Origin: Rhodospirillaceae bacterium | GTDB taxonomy: Bacteria; Pseudomonadota; Alphaproteobacteria; CADEGL01 | NCBI GenBank assembly: GCA_018699755.1 | Contig: JABIRQ010000049.1 | Span: 1 to 16,552, forward strand | DNA: 16,552 bases | Direction of reading: 5' to 3' | In this document: piece after piece, positions 6,844-14,196 of the stretch | Layout: every line of letters starts with the position of its first letter | How positions within the stretch are numbered: the stretch's first letter is position 1 | Translations under genes and position numbers: made by a program | The notes under the pieces: generated by a model | What the model was told of the DNA's origin: nothing | The model's input: only the letters and a program-made list of their open reading frames with translations | Database searches by the model: none

Positions 6844-8565
6844 CTAGTCGCGTAGCATCTCGACCATCTTGTCCCGCATCACGAACTTCTGCGGTTTTCC
6901 GGTGATGGTCATGGGAATTTCATCGACCACCCTGACATGCTTGGGAATCTTGTAGTGGGCGATCTGACCCGCACAGAATTCGCGCACATCCGCTTCCGAC
7001 AGGGCAGCGCCCGGTGCCGGAATCACCCATGCGCAGACTTCCTCGCCGTATTTTTCGTCCGGAATGCCGAACACCTGGGCCGCGCTGATCTTCGGATGGC
7101 GGAATAGGAATTCCTCGATCTCGCGGGGATAAACGTTCTCGCCGCCGCGAATGATCATGTCCTTCACCCGGCCCGTAATCCGGCAATAGCCCTCTTCGTC
7201 GAGGGTGGCGAGGTCGCCCGTGTGCATCCATCCGTCGCGGATGCTTTCGCGGGTCTTCTCGTCTTCGTCCCAATAGCCTTTCATCACCGAATAGCCGCGC
7301 GTGCACAATTCGCCCTGCACGCCGACCGGGACCACGGCACCGTTCTCGTCGACGATCTTGACCTCCAAATGCGGATGAATCCGGCCGACCGTGCTGCACC
7401 GCTTGTCGGTCGGGTCGTCGACGAAGCTCTGGAACGAAACGGGCGAAGTCTCGGTCATGCCGTAGCAGATGGTGACCTGCTCCATATGCATATCCCGGTT
7501 GACCCGTTTCATGACCTCGATCGGACAGGGCGCGCCCGCCATGATGCCGGTTCGCATGCGACTGAGATCGTAGTCCCGACGTCCCATTTCCTCGAGCATG
7601 GCCACGAACATCGTCGGCACGCCGTAGACCGCCGTGCAGCGTTCCCCGACCAGGGCGTCGAGCGTCAATTCGGCATCGAAACCCTCGCCCGGAAACACCA
7701 TCGCCGCGCCCTTGCTGACCGCGCCCAGGACGCCCATCACCATGCCGAAGCAATGGTATAGCGGGACCGGAATGCAAAGCCGGTCCGCCTCGGTGAGAAG
7801 GATTCGGTCGGTGACGAAGCCGGCATTGTTGACGATGTTGGCGTGAGAAAGAGTCGCCCCTTTCGGCGCACCCGTGGTCCCCGACGTGAACTGTATGTTG
7901 ATGGCATCGTCCGGATCGAGTTGCCTGTCGATCTCCGCGAGCCGCGCTTGCTGTGCCGGCCCACCCAGTTCCTGGATCGCCTGAAACGGAAAAACGCCCG
8001 GCTCCGGGCCGTCGCCCATTGCGATCACGTGACGAAGATGGGGCAGTTCGGCCGCCTTGAGCCGGCCCGGTTCGCAATGATCCAGTTCCGGCGCCAATTG
8101 CCGAATCATCTTCAGATACTCGGAGGATTTGAATTTCCGCGCCGCGACCAAGGCCTTGCAACCCACCTTGTTGAGCACATGCTCAAGCTCGGCCAGCCGG
8201 TACGCGGGGTTGATATTCACCAGGACGACCCCGATGCGGGCGGTCGCAAACTGGGTCAGAAGCCACTCGTAGCGGTTCGGTGACCAGATGCCGACGCGAT
8301 CGCCCTTTTCGAGTCCGAGCGCGAGAAATCCGCCGGCCAGTTCGTCCACTTCGCGGTCAAAACCGTCGTAGCTTCGACGGATGTCCTGTTCGGGAACGAT
8401 CACCGCATCGCGCGGCCCGAAACGGGATACGCAATCGCGCAGCAATTGCGGAATCGTTATGTGCCGAAGCGCCGTCTCTGCGGAACCGGACACATGGGAC
8501 ATCCCGTCCCGCGGCGCGCCCAGGCCATCGGCTTGCTGCTTCGATTTGTCTTTAGAGCCGCTCAC
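6844..8565 (-). CDS. AMP-binding acyl-CoA synthetase (ANL superfamily)
   Basis: This 573-residue enzyme should activate a carboxylic acid with ATP to an acyl-adenylate and transfer it to CoA. Motifs in order are the P-loop TSGTTGAPKG (227-236), AGAPCP (345-350), YGMTETSPVSF (369-379), WMHTGDLATLDEEGYCRITGR (447-467; D452 binds ribose), the hinge and RGGENVYPREIE (474-485), and the C-terminal catalytic lysine in ITGKPQK (555-561; K558). RGGENVYPREIEEF and the overall length resemble medium/long-chain fatty acyl-CoA synthetases of the ACSF2/FadD-like group, but the substrate cannot be read. The longest frame opens with GTG at 8565, which lacks a Shine-Dalgarno; ATG at 8502 (codon 22, MSHVSGSAE) is a good alternative. 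It follows the cytochrome c gene by 8 bp on the same strand. Confidence 0.93.
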   Translation of the reverse strand: MSGSKDKSKQQADGLGAPRDGMSHVSGSAETALRHITIPQLLRDCVSRFGPRDAVIVPEQDIRRSYDGFDREVDELAGGFLALGLEKGDRVGIWSPNRYEWLLTQFATARIGVVLVNINPAYRLAELEHVLNKVGCKALVAARKFKSSEYLKMIRQLAPELDHCEPGRLKAAELPHLRHVIAMGDGPEPGVFPFQAIQELGGPAQQARLAEIDRQLDPDDAINIQFTSGTTGAPKGATLSHANIVNNAGFVTDRILLTEADRLCIPVPLYHCFGMVMGVLGAVSKGAAMVFPGEGFDAELTLDALVGERCTAVYGVPTMFVAMLEEMGRRDYDLSRMRTGIMAGAPCPIEVMKRVNRDMHMEQVTICYGMTETSPVSFQSFVDDPTDKRCSTVGRIHPHLEVKIVDENGAVVPVGVQGELCTRGYSVMKGYWDEDEKTRESIRDGWMHTGDLATLDEEGYCRITGRVKDMIIRGGENVYPREIEEFLFRHPKISAAQVFGIPDEKYGEEVCAWVIPAPGAALSEADVREFCAGQIAHYKIPKHVRVVDEIPMTITGKPQKFVMRDKMVEMLRD

Positions 8566-8573
8566 CGGGCGCG

Positions 8574-9071
8574 CTACTTCGGCACCTTCAGGCGGAAATA
8601 GGGCAACGGCGAGTCCGCGCCGGGGGCCAGCGGACCCGGCACCTGAGACACGATCGGCGCGAGGGACAGGAGGTAGGCGGCCAAGGCCTTGGCGTCGGCC
8701 TCGCTCAGCCCGCCGTAGGACGGCCAGGGCATGATTGGGACCAATTCGCGCCCGTCCGGCCTCTCGCCCCTGATGATGGCCTGAACGATCTCGTCGGCGC
8801 TCCAGCCGCCCAGGCCGGTTTCGGGGTCAGGGGTCAGGTTCGGCGCATAGAAGATGCCCAGATCCGGAAGCTCGAAGCCGATATCCGCGCCGGCGAGAAA
8901 ACGGTCCATATCCGGTTCGCCGCGCAGGGCGCCCGGCGTATGGCAACCCGTGCAGTCCATGATCTGGGCGAGATAGGCGCCCCGCTCCACCGGGCTTTCC
9001 GCCGCCCGGGCAAGGCCGGCCGCGCCGACCGCCGTCGCCATCGCAAACAGATAACAGACCCACCGCGCCAT
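8574..9071 (-). CDS. Periplasmic mono-haem c-type cytochrome
   Basis: A 165-residue secreted protein. Residues 1-22 (MARWVCYLFA then an Ala/Val/Gly core ending LARA) form a Sec signal peptide with likely cleavage before AES. One haem-binding motif, CTGCH (C40, C43, H44), is followed by a candidate axial methionine in LVPIMPWPSYGGLSEADAKALAAYL (M114), the usual class I layout. ATG at 9071 is chosen over a 12-codon longer frame. A strong GGGAGG ribosome site lies 6 nt upstream, and the start places the signal peptide at the N-terminus. Its role is electron transfer; the partner enzyme is not in the window. The C-terminal tail after residue 140 is Pro-rich. The following acyl-CoA synthetase starts 8 bp after its stop, so the two may share a transcript. 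Confidence 0.88.
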   Translation of the reverse strand: MARWVCYLFAMATAVGAAGLARAAESPVERGAYLAQIMDCTGCHTPGALRGEPDMDRFLAGADIGFELPDLGIFYAPNLTPDPETGLGGWSADEIVQAIIRGERPDGRELVPIMPWPSYGGLSEADAKALAAYLLSLAPIVSQVPGPLAPGADSPLPYFRLKVPK

Positions 9072-9196
9072 GCGTTTCCTCCCTCTCCTCCCGCCGATTC
9101 GCAACAATCTAACCGATCCGCCCTGTCACCGCGACACAGTTGCCTTGCGTGGAGATGGGCTGGACAGATTCTCGCGAGGGCACAATCCTATCCGCC

Positions 9197-9598
9197 ATGA
9201 ATCTGACCGCGACACTGGAAGGCGGGTGCCTCTGCGGCGCGGTCCGCTATCGCATCGGCGGGCCAGTGCGCGACGCGGCGCACTGCCATTGCACGCTCTG
9301 CCGCAAGGCCAGCGGCGCGCCCGTGGTGACCTGGTTCACGGTCGCGCCGCGCGACTTTTCGCTGACCCGCGGCCGGCTCTCGACATACAAGTCGACGCCG
9401 GGGGCGGAGCGCGGGTTCTGCTCGTCCTGCGGCAGTCCGATCACGTTTTTCGCCCAGACCTCGCCCGAGGACCTCGACGTCACCGCCTGCACCTTAGACG
9501 ATCCCGAGACGATCCGACCCGACCGGCACATCTGGACGACGACACGGCTCTCCTGGCTCCACATGGCCGATGGCCTGCCTGACCGGGAGGGGGAATGA
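9197..9598 (+). CDS. GFA/CENP-V family zinc-binding protein, first of a tandem pair
   Basis: A 133-residue protein of the glutathione-dependent formaldehyde-activating (GFA) fold family. Zinc-binding cysteines are C11 and C13 (GGCLCGAVRY), C30, C32 and C35 (HCHCTLCRKASGAP), and C75 and C78 (RGFCSSCGSPITF). LDDPETIRP and HIWTTTRLSWLHMADGLP complete the family pattern. Most GFA proteins have no proven activity, so formaldehyde handling should not be assumed. The ATG at 9197 fits the family start (MNLTATLEGGCLCG); a longer TTG-initiated frame from 9140 adds residues with no family match. The nearest GAGGG is 16 nt upstream, rather far, so initiation may be weak. It diverges from the cytochrome gene across a 125-bp gap where I saw no convincing promoter, and precedes its paralogue by 25 bp. 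Confidence 0.88.
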   Translation: MNLTATLEGGCLCGAVRYRIGGPVRDAAHCHCTLCRKASGAPVVTWFTVAPRDFSLTRGRLSTYKSTPGAERGFCSSCGSPITFFAQTSPEDLDVTACTLDDPETIRPDRHIWTTTRLSWLHMADGLPDREGE

Positions 9599-9623
9599 CC
9601 ATACCGAAGAAGGAGTGCGCGCG

Positions 9624-10040
9624 ATGAACGAGGAAAAAATCTATACCGGCGGCTGCCTTTGCGGCGCCGTCCGTTTCAAGGCACGGGGCGAACCGGTGAA
9701 CAGCAGCCACTGCCATTGCGACATGTGCCGCCGCGCCAGCGGTGCCCCGGTCGTCACTTTCATCGGCTTTCCCATCGAAGCGGTCGCCTGGACCAAGGGC
9801 GGGCCGAAAATCTACAAATCCTCGTCCTTCGCCACCCGTGGCTTCTGCCCCGATTGCGGTTCGCAGCTCACCTTCCAGTTCGACAAGCGGCCCGAGCGCA
9901 TTTCCTTCAACGTCGGCTGCCTCGACGATCCCGAAATGGCGCACCCGACCCGCCACCTCTATGCCCAGGAAGCCATCTCCTGGATGAAAATGGAGGACGG
10001 CCTGCCCCGTTACGAAGACGGCTCCGGCGGAGGAAGCTGA
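9624..10040 (+). CDS. GFA/CENP-V family zinc-binding protein, second of a tandem pair
   Basis: A 138-residue paralogue of the preceding gene. Cysteines fall at the same positions: C11/C13 (GGCLCGAVRF), C30/C32/C35 (HCHCDMCRRASGAPVVTF) and C75/C78 (RGFCPDCGSQLTF), with C99 one residue off the C98 of its neighbour. The ends diverge and this copy has a GSGGGS tail. ATG at 9624 is favoured by AAGGAG about 9 nt upstream; a longer frame from 9570 would overlap the first gene and has no family match. It probably shares a transcript with the first copy. The pair looks like a duplication that has since diverged in the central loop (SKASGAP-proximal and 45-70), perhaps changing the ligand. Exact substrate unknown. 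Confidence 0.9.
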   Translation: MNEEKIYTGGCLCGAVRFKARGEPVNSSHCHCDMCRRASGAPVVTFIGFPIEAVAWTKGGPKIYKSSSFATRGFCPDCGSQLTFQFDKRPERISFNVGCLDDPEMAHPTRHLYAQEAISWMKMEDGLPRYEDGSGGGS

Positions 10041-10042
10041 GC

Positions 10043-10060
10043 GCGATACCGATTTATCGC
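10043..10060. terminator. Perfect 6-bp inverted repeat in the 24-bp convergent gap
   Basis: GCGATA (10043-10048) and TATCGC (10055-10060) are exact reverse complements around a CCGATT loop. They lie between the stops of the second GFA gene and the leftward dehydrogenase. There is no T-tract on either strand, so it may be a simple bidirectional stem that slows polymerase or protects 3' ends, or chance. Confidence 0.3.
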
Positions 10061-10064
10061 CCCG

Positions 10065-10994
10065 TCAGTAGCCCCGTTCGAAATCGACGGCATTGAGCAA
10101 GGCCTCGCCCGCCCGCGCGCGGCGGTAGTTCTCGGCGACCTGCGCGGCCGCCGTCTTGGGCCGGGCGAAGCCGGCGACATGGGGGGTCATCAGCACCTTG
10201 GGATGGGTCCAGAACGGACTGTCCTGGGGCAAGGGCTCCTGTTGGAAAACGTCGAGCGCGGCACCCGAGAGTTGGCCGGACTCGAGCGCCGCCAGGATAT
10301 CCGCCTCGACCTGCTGGCCACCCCGGCCCATGTTCGCGATCATGGCGCCCTGGGGCAGTTTGGCGATCGTGTTCTTGTCGATGATGCCTTCCGTTTCCGG
10401 CGTCATGGGTAGGACGGAGAGCATGAAGTCCGAGACGGCGAGGAAGTCGCCCAACTGGTCCCAGCCGTGATAGCAGCGCACTCCGCCGATCTTCTTGGCG
10501 GTCCGGCTCCATCCTGAAACCGGAAAGCCCTGGCGCGCGATTTCGCGTGCGACATCGCCGCCGATGGCGCCGATGCCCATGATGCCGACCCGGGTATCGG
10601 CCGGATCGGTCGCACCCAGATTGACCCAGTCCCGGCGCGCGCGCATGGCCTCGTATTCCGGCATGCGGCGGTGGAAATGGAACAGGGCGTAGATCGCCCA
10701 CTGGGTCATCTCGACGACCAGGAGGGGATCGACGAGCCGCGCGAGCGGCACCCCCTCCGGTCGGTGCGGATCGTCCAGGATGTTGTTGACCCCGGCGCCG
10801 AGTTTCATGATCGCCTTGAGATTTGGCAGTTGCGCGAACAGGCCATCCGGCACCTGGGCGGCCAGGACCATGTCGATCTCCTCCGCCTTGCCGAGATCGG
10901 GCCAGATGCGCACCTCGATATCCGGATCGTGCTCGCGCAAGCGGCGCGCCCATTCCTCGTCGTCGTGATTCTCACTGCGCACCAGAAGCGCCAT
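10065..10994 (-). CDS. GhrA-like D-2-hydroxyacid dehydrogenase (glyoxylate/hydroxypyruvate reductase type)
   Basis: A 309-residue NAD(P)-dependent enzyme that interconverts 2-oxo and 2-hydroxy acids. The nucleotide-binding motif is VGIMGIGAIGGDVAREIA (136-153; G140, G142, G145). The catalytic triad is R224 (NMGRGGQQVE), E253 (FQQEPLP) and H272 (TPHVAGFA). The short N-terminal lid and the QEPLP and TPHVAG blocks favour the GhrA subgroup over D-lactate or phosphoglycerate dehydrogenases. SRT at 163-165 after the second strand of the Rossmann fold hints at NADPH use, as in GhrA. The start at 10994 carries a strong GGAGGAGGG site. It follows the M81 peptidase gene by 27 bp and is probably co-transcribed with it, which suggests a shared catabolic role. 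The true substrate is not deducible. Confidence 0.92.
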   Translation of the reverse strand: MALLVRSENHDDEEWARRLREHDPDIEVRIWPDLGKAEEIDMVLAAQVPDGLFAQLPNLKAIMKLGAGVNNILDDPHRPEGVPLARLVDPLLVVEMTQWAIYALFHFHRRMPEYEAMRARRDWVNLGATDPADTRVGIMGIGAIGGDVAREIARQGFPVSGWSRTAKKIGGVRCYHGWDQLGDFLAVSDFMLSVLPMTPETEGIIDKNTIAKLPQGAMIANMGRGGQQVEADILAALESGQLSGAALDVFQQEPLPQDSPFWTHPKVLMTPHVAGFARPKTAAAQVAENYRRARAGEALLNAVDFERGY

Positions 10995-11021
10995 GATCGT
11001 CCCTCCTCCTCTTCCTTGGTT

Positions 11022-12533
11022 CTAACCGGCTTTCGGCCCGGAGAAGACCGGGCCATGGGGCGCAAGGCGCACGCCTTGGCGAAGGCGCCGGTAATCGAGC
11101 GCCAAGGTGTCCGCGATGCTTGGCCCTGGCGCGGTTACGATCATGACCGCCTCGGCGATGGGCTGGAAGTCGGCACGGAAATGGACCGAGCTTTTGAGCC
11201 CCAGTATTTTCGCCGCCGCCGGCTCGACCCCCAGATGGCGGAACATGGCCTGGTCCGCCGCCTGCTGCTTGCGGCTGCTGACGACCACACGGACACCGCC
11301 GCATTCCAGCAGGGCCATGGGGCCTAGGCGCATGCGACTGCCCTTGTAGAAGGGGCCGGTGCCCTCGAATTCCCCGTCGCCCAGGGCCGCGACCCGCCAG
11401 CGCCCGTCGAGCGGCTTGTGCCCGGGCAGGCCGGATCCCTCACCGATGCCGCGTTTGATCGTCGCCCCCTCTCCGGCCGCATGGGCGGCTTCGGCCGCGG
11501 CGGGATCGTTCAGGATGCCAACCACCGCACCCTCAGCGCCCAAGCGGATCAGCGATTCGATCAGGCCCGTCGTGTCCGAATCCGCGCCCGCACCAGGATT
11601 GTCCTGGGTGTCGGCGAGCAGGACGGGGCGCGAAGCCGCGCTCGCGATGCGCATCGCTTCGCGCACCGCATCGTCGGGCGTCCAATATTCGGAGGCGAAT
11701 TCTCCCTCCGTCGCTTCGACCGCCGCGGCCACGGTGGCGACGGCAACCTCGGCGTCGCGCGCGTTCCGGGCATAGGCGACGACCGTCGCCCCGCATTCGC
11801 GGATATCGGCCAAGGGAAAGCCCATGCACAGGCTGACATGGCCGACCTCGCCCCGTTCCAGATCGTCGAGACCCGCGTAGATAGCCTCGGCCGGCGCGGT
11901 CATCGTGCACTGGCTGGTCAGGGGAATCAGGAAAGGACATTGCCAATAGGCCTTGTGGGCATGGCCCGAACCGCCGATCAGGCCCAGCAGGTGGCGGGCC
12001 GCCCGCGCGCCCGTCTCGGCCATGTCGATATGGGGATAGGTGCGGAAGGCGACGAGCGCACTGGCCTGCTCGACCATCAAGGGCGTTACGTTGGCGTGGA
12101 GATCCAAGCTGGCGACGAGCGGCAGATCAGGGCCCGCTATTTCGCGCACCCGGCGCAGCAACTCGCCCTCGCCGTCCTCGAAATGCTCGGCTACCATCGC
12201 GCCGTGCAGGTCGAGATAAATGCCGTCTGCCGGCAGGGCGGCGGCGATATCCTCCAGCAGCATGGTCACGATGCGCTCATAGGTCTCGCGCGTGACAGGT
12301 GCGGAGGGGTTGGCCTGGGCCCAGACCGTGGGCACCAGGATTGCGCCCGAGGCGCGCGCCTCGGGCGCGAAACCGCCCATGCCGACATTGATCTCGGCCA
12401 ACGCCTCAAAAAGACCCTCTCCCCGAGTCAACCCCGGCCAGGCGCCGGGCGTGGTAAACGCGCTGTAATCGGCCGGGGTTGGCGCGAAGGTGCTGGTTTC
12501 GTGTTGAAATCCGCCGGCGATAATGCGCGTCAT
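11022..12533 (-). CDS. M81 family metallopeptidase (MlrC-like)
   Basis: A 503-residue protein of the family named after MlrC, which completes microcystin-LR breakdown in sphingomonads. It opens with IIAGGFQHETSTFAP (4-18) and has DGIYLDLHGAMVAE (103-116), the zinc ligands D144 and H146 (ASLDLHANVTP) and H168 (RTYPHIDMAETG). The D-x-H-x21-H spacing equals that reported for MlrC. LADTQDNPGAGADSDTTGL follows the domain boundary, and the C-terminal MlrC domain runs to the end. There is no signal peptide, so it is cytoplasmic. Most members of this widespread family have nothing to do with microcystin; cleavage of small modified peptides or amide substrates is the safer inference. The ATG at 12533 has a GAGAGGA ribosome site. 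It is the first gene of a two-gene unit with the dehydrogenase and diverges from the first FecR gene. Confidence 0.9.
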   Translation of the reverse strand: MTRIIAGGFQHETSTFAPTPADYSAFTTPGAWPGLTRGEGLFEALAEINVGMGGFAPEARASGAILVPTVWAQANPSAPVTRETYERIVTMLLEDIAAALPADGIYLDLHGAMVAEHFEDGEGELLRRVREIAGPDLPLVASLDLHANVTPLMVEQASALVAFRTYPHIDMAETGARAARHLLGLIGGSGHAHKAYWQCPFLIPLTSQCTMTAPAEAIYAGLDDLERGEVGHVSLCMGFPLADIRECGATVVAYARNARDAEVAVATVAAAVEATEGEFASEYWTPDDAVREAMRIASAASRPVLLADTQDNPGAGADSDTTGLIESLIRLGAEGAVVGILNDPAAAEAAHAAGEGATIKRGIGEGSGLPGHKPLDGRWRVAALGDGEFEGTGPFYKGSRMRLGPMALLECGGVRVVVSSRKQQAADQAMFRHLGVEPAAAKILGLKSSVHFRADFQPIAEAVMIVTAPGPSIADTLALDYRRLRQGVRLAPHGPVFSGPKAG

Positions 12534-12647
12534 GGTTGGTCCTCTCTACCGGAAGCTGTGTGATGGATATTACTGTTCGGCGAGGCGTTGACGACTAGTC
12601 TTTCATGGTATCGACATCGGAATCGCAATTCAGGAGCCCGCAGATCC
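12534..12647. promoter_or_regulatory. Divergent intergenic region between the M81 and first FecR genes
   Basis: This 114-bp gap must hold the start signals of both flanking units. Rightward, TTGACG (12588-12593) with TATCGA (12609-12614) at 15-bp spacing is a poor sigma-70 match. Leftward, TAATAT (minus strand, 12572-12567) could be a -10 but lacks a clear -35. CAGGAG (12631-12636) is the ribosome site of the FecR gene. No obvious operator palindrome was seen. Confidence 0.3.
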
Positions 12648-13388
12648 ATGATCCGATATATCCCCCGCCATTTCCTGGTTCTTCTCGCCACGCTGTTGGC
12701 GGCCGCGCCCGCCGCAGCCCAGAGCTCGGAAGCGGAAATCGGCCAAGTGATCGAGAAAGCCTATTACGGCGCCACCGGGCATCGAACCTCCGGCATTGTC
12801 GAGGACCTGAGATACCGTAAGGAGGTCTGGTCCGACGAGGTCGTGCGCACGGGCGGCCAGGCGATCACCACCTTGCGATTCCTCGACCGCACCACCCTGT
12901 ATGTCAGCAACAACAGCGAGGTCGTGCTCGACCGCTTCGTCTACGACGACGATAGCGAGACCGGCACGATGACAATCGAATTCGCCAAGGGCGCATTTCG
13001 CTTCGTCACCGGGCGGATGAGCAACAAGGACGGCTTCGAACTGCGCACGCCGACCGCCGCGATCGGCATTCGCGGCACGGACCTCAAGGTCAGCGTCGCT
13101 CCCAACGGCACGACGACCGTCAGCGTACTTGCGGGCGAAGTGACCCTGTCGGCCTTGGCGGGCGGCACGGGCACGAATTTGAGCGCCGGCGAAAGCGCAA
13201 CCGCCAACGCGAGCGGGGTCAGCGGCCCGGAAGCGGGCGACGCCGTCGGCAGCGGAATGAACATGGACGCCGATGCCTTCGGCGGCGCGGGAGGCGCCAG
13301 CGGCGGCGGCCCCGGCGGCAGCGGCGGGCCTGGAAACGGTGGCAGCGGTGGCGGCAGCCATGGCGGGGGCGGCGGCGGCGGTCAGTGA
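12648..13388 (+). CDS. Secreted FecR-domain protein with glycine-rich tail, first of a tandem pair
   Basis: A 246-residue protein. Residues 1-25 (MIRYIPRHFL, a Leu/Ala core, PAAAQ) are a Sec signal peptide with cleavage likely after AAAQ. The FecR-type beta-rich domain (about 31-170) includes VRTGGQAITTLRFLD, SNNSEVVLDRF, KGAFRFVTG, the hallmark TPTAAIGIRGTDLKV (134-148) and TTTVSVLAGEV. Classical FecR is a membrane anti-sigma/sigma regulator. This protein has no cytoplasmic domain or TM helix, and no sigma factor or TonB receptor is adjacent, so it is the free FecR-domain type of unknown function. From about residue 212 the tail is almost pure Gly/Ser. ATG at 12648 is preferred over a 20-codon longer frame because CAGGAG lies 11 nt upstream and the signal peptide then begins the protein. 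Confidence 0.88.
   Translation: MIRYIPRHFLVLLATLLAAAPAAAQSSEAEIGQVIEKAYYGATGHRTSGIVEDLRYRKEVWSDEVVRTGGQAITTLRFLDRTTLYVSNNSEVVLDRFVYDDDSETGTMTIEFAKGAFRFVTGRMSNKDGFELRTPTAAIGIRGTDLKVSVAPNGTTTVSVLAGEVTLSALAGGTGTNLSAGESATANASGVSGPEAGDAVGSGMNMDADAFGGAGGASGGGPGGSGGPGNGGSGGGSHGGGGGGGQ
12906..12952 (+). repeat. 47-bp near-identical block shared by the two FecR genes (copy at 13739-13785)
   Basis: Codons 87-102 of both FecR genes are encoded by the same 47 bases except one (C at 12935, T at 13768). This gives the invariant peptide SNNSEVVLDRFVYDDD. The copies are 833 bp apart in direct orientation. Elsewhere the genes have drifted at third positions, so this block is either under strong constraint or a trace of gene conversion. 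Confidence 0.85.
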
Positions 13389-13480
13389 GCCGTGATCGCC
13401 CTGTCTCGCCACCGAAAGATGGGGCAAAACGGTCGATGACATTGCCGCAATGCCCGTCGCAAGGAGGAAAGAATCAGACG

Positions 13481-14113
13481 ATGAGAGTCTTTATCCGCTC
13501 GCTCTTCTCCGCGTTCGTTCTATGCATCGCGGCCGGTCTCCCTGCGGCCGCGCAGGACGCCGAAAAGGAAATCGGTTATGTCAGCCAGAAAGCCTATTTT
13601 GGCGCCAAAGGGCATCGTGTTTCGGGCTCGGTCGAGGACCTGAAATACCGGACCGAACTGTGGTCGAACGAGACCGTCCGCACGGGCGGGCAAGGCGTGA
13701 CCACCTTGCGTTTTCTCGACAAGACCAAGCTCCAGGTGAGCAACAACAGCGAGGTCGTGCTCGACCGTTTCGTCTACGACGACGACACCGACACAGGCGA
13801 GATGGCGATGGCCTTCACCAAAGGGGCCTTCCGCTTCATCACCGGCCACATGGAAAATCTCGACGGCTTCAAGCTGCGCACCCCGACCGTCGCGATCGGC
13901 ATCCGCGGCACCGATTTCAAGGTCCGGGTCGCCGCCGACGGCACGACGACGGTCAGCGTCCTCGAAGGGCAGGTCGAGGTCACGCCGCTGGGCGGCGGCA
14001 GCGGCGCCAATATCGGCGAAGGGCAGAGCGCGATCGGCACCGCCACCGGCGTCACTACCGCCCAAGGCGACGCCGTGGGCAGCGGCATGAACATGGAATC
14101 GAACAAGTACTAA
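13481..14113 (+). CDS. Secreted FecR-domain protein, second of a tandem pair
   Basis: A 210-residue paralogue of the preceding gene. A signal peptide (1-25, MRVFIRSLFS, hydrophobic core, PAAAQ) is followed by the FecR-type domain with VRTGGQGVTTLRFLD, SNNSEVVLDRF, KGAFRFITG, TPTVAIGIRGTDFKV (134-148) and TTTVSVLEGQV. By eye 101 of 140 residues (26-165) match the first copy with no gap. Both share the segment GDAVGSGMNM near the end, but this copy stops there and lacks the Gly-rich tail. ATG at 13481 has AAGGAGGA about 12 nt upstream; a frame extended to 13385 overlaps the first gene by 4 bp and would bury the signal peptide. The 92-bp gap to the first copy holds no terminator, so the two are likely one transcript. 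Function unknown; a periplasmic structural or sensory role is inferred. Confidence 0.88.
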   Translation: MRVFIRSLFSAFVLCIAAGLPAAAQDAEKEIGYVSQKAYFGAKGHRVSGSVEDLKYRTELWSNETVRTGGQGVTTLRFLDKTKLQVSNNSEVVLDRFVYDDDTDTGEMAMAFTKGAFRFITGHMENLDGFKLRTPTVAIGIRGTDFKVRVAADGTTTVSVLEGQVEVTPLGGGSGANIGEGQSAIGTATGVTTAQGDAVGSGMNMESNKY

Positions 14114-14173
14114 GCGGGCGTCCTGCGTTACCGCTGGCAACGGAAGTTGGCTCTACATCCGGGCTGGCCAGTG

Positions 14174-14196
14174 GAGGGAGCCCACCCTCTCGTTTT
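14174..14196 (+). terminator. Candidate terminator after the FecR pair
   Basis: GAGGG (14174-14178) and CCCTC (14185-14189) form a 5-bp stem with a 6-nt AGCCCA loop, followed by TCGTTTT (T-run 14193-14196). It stands 60 bp beyond the second FecR stop. Stem and T-run are both short, so efficiency is uncertain. Confidence 0.4.

Noticed and set aside
9140..9196. TTG-initiated N-terminal extension of the first GFA protein
   Set aside because: The extra 19 residues match nothing in the family, which begins just before the first CxC; ATG at 9197 is a better start.
10054..10953. 299-codon minus-strand frame overlapping the GhrA-like gene
   Set aside because: Same strand but other frame; Arg/Gly/Pro-rich translation with no motif, whereas the neighbouring frame has a full dehydrogenase.
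11022..12533. Microcystin degradation capability
   Set aside because: M81 proteins are widespread and no mlrA, mlrB or mlrD is in the window; the name alone is not evidence for toxin breakdown.
11418..12563. 381-codon plus-strand frame opposite the M81 gene
   Set aside because: Shadow frame; no domain visible, and the M81 zinc ligands are on the minus strand.
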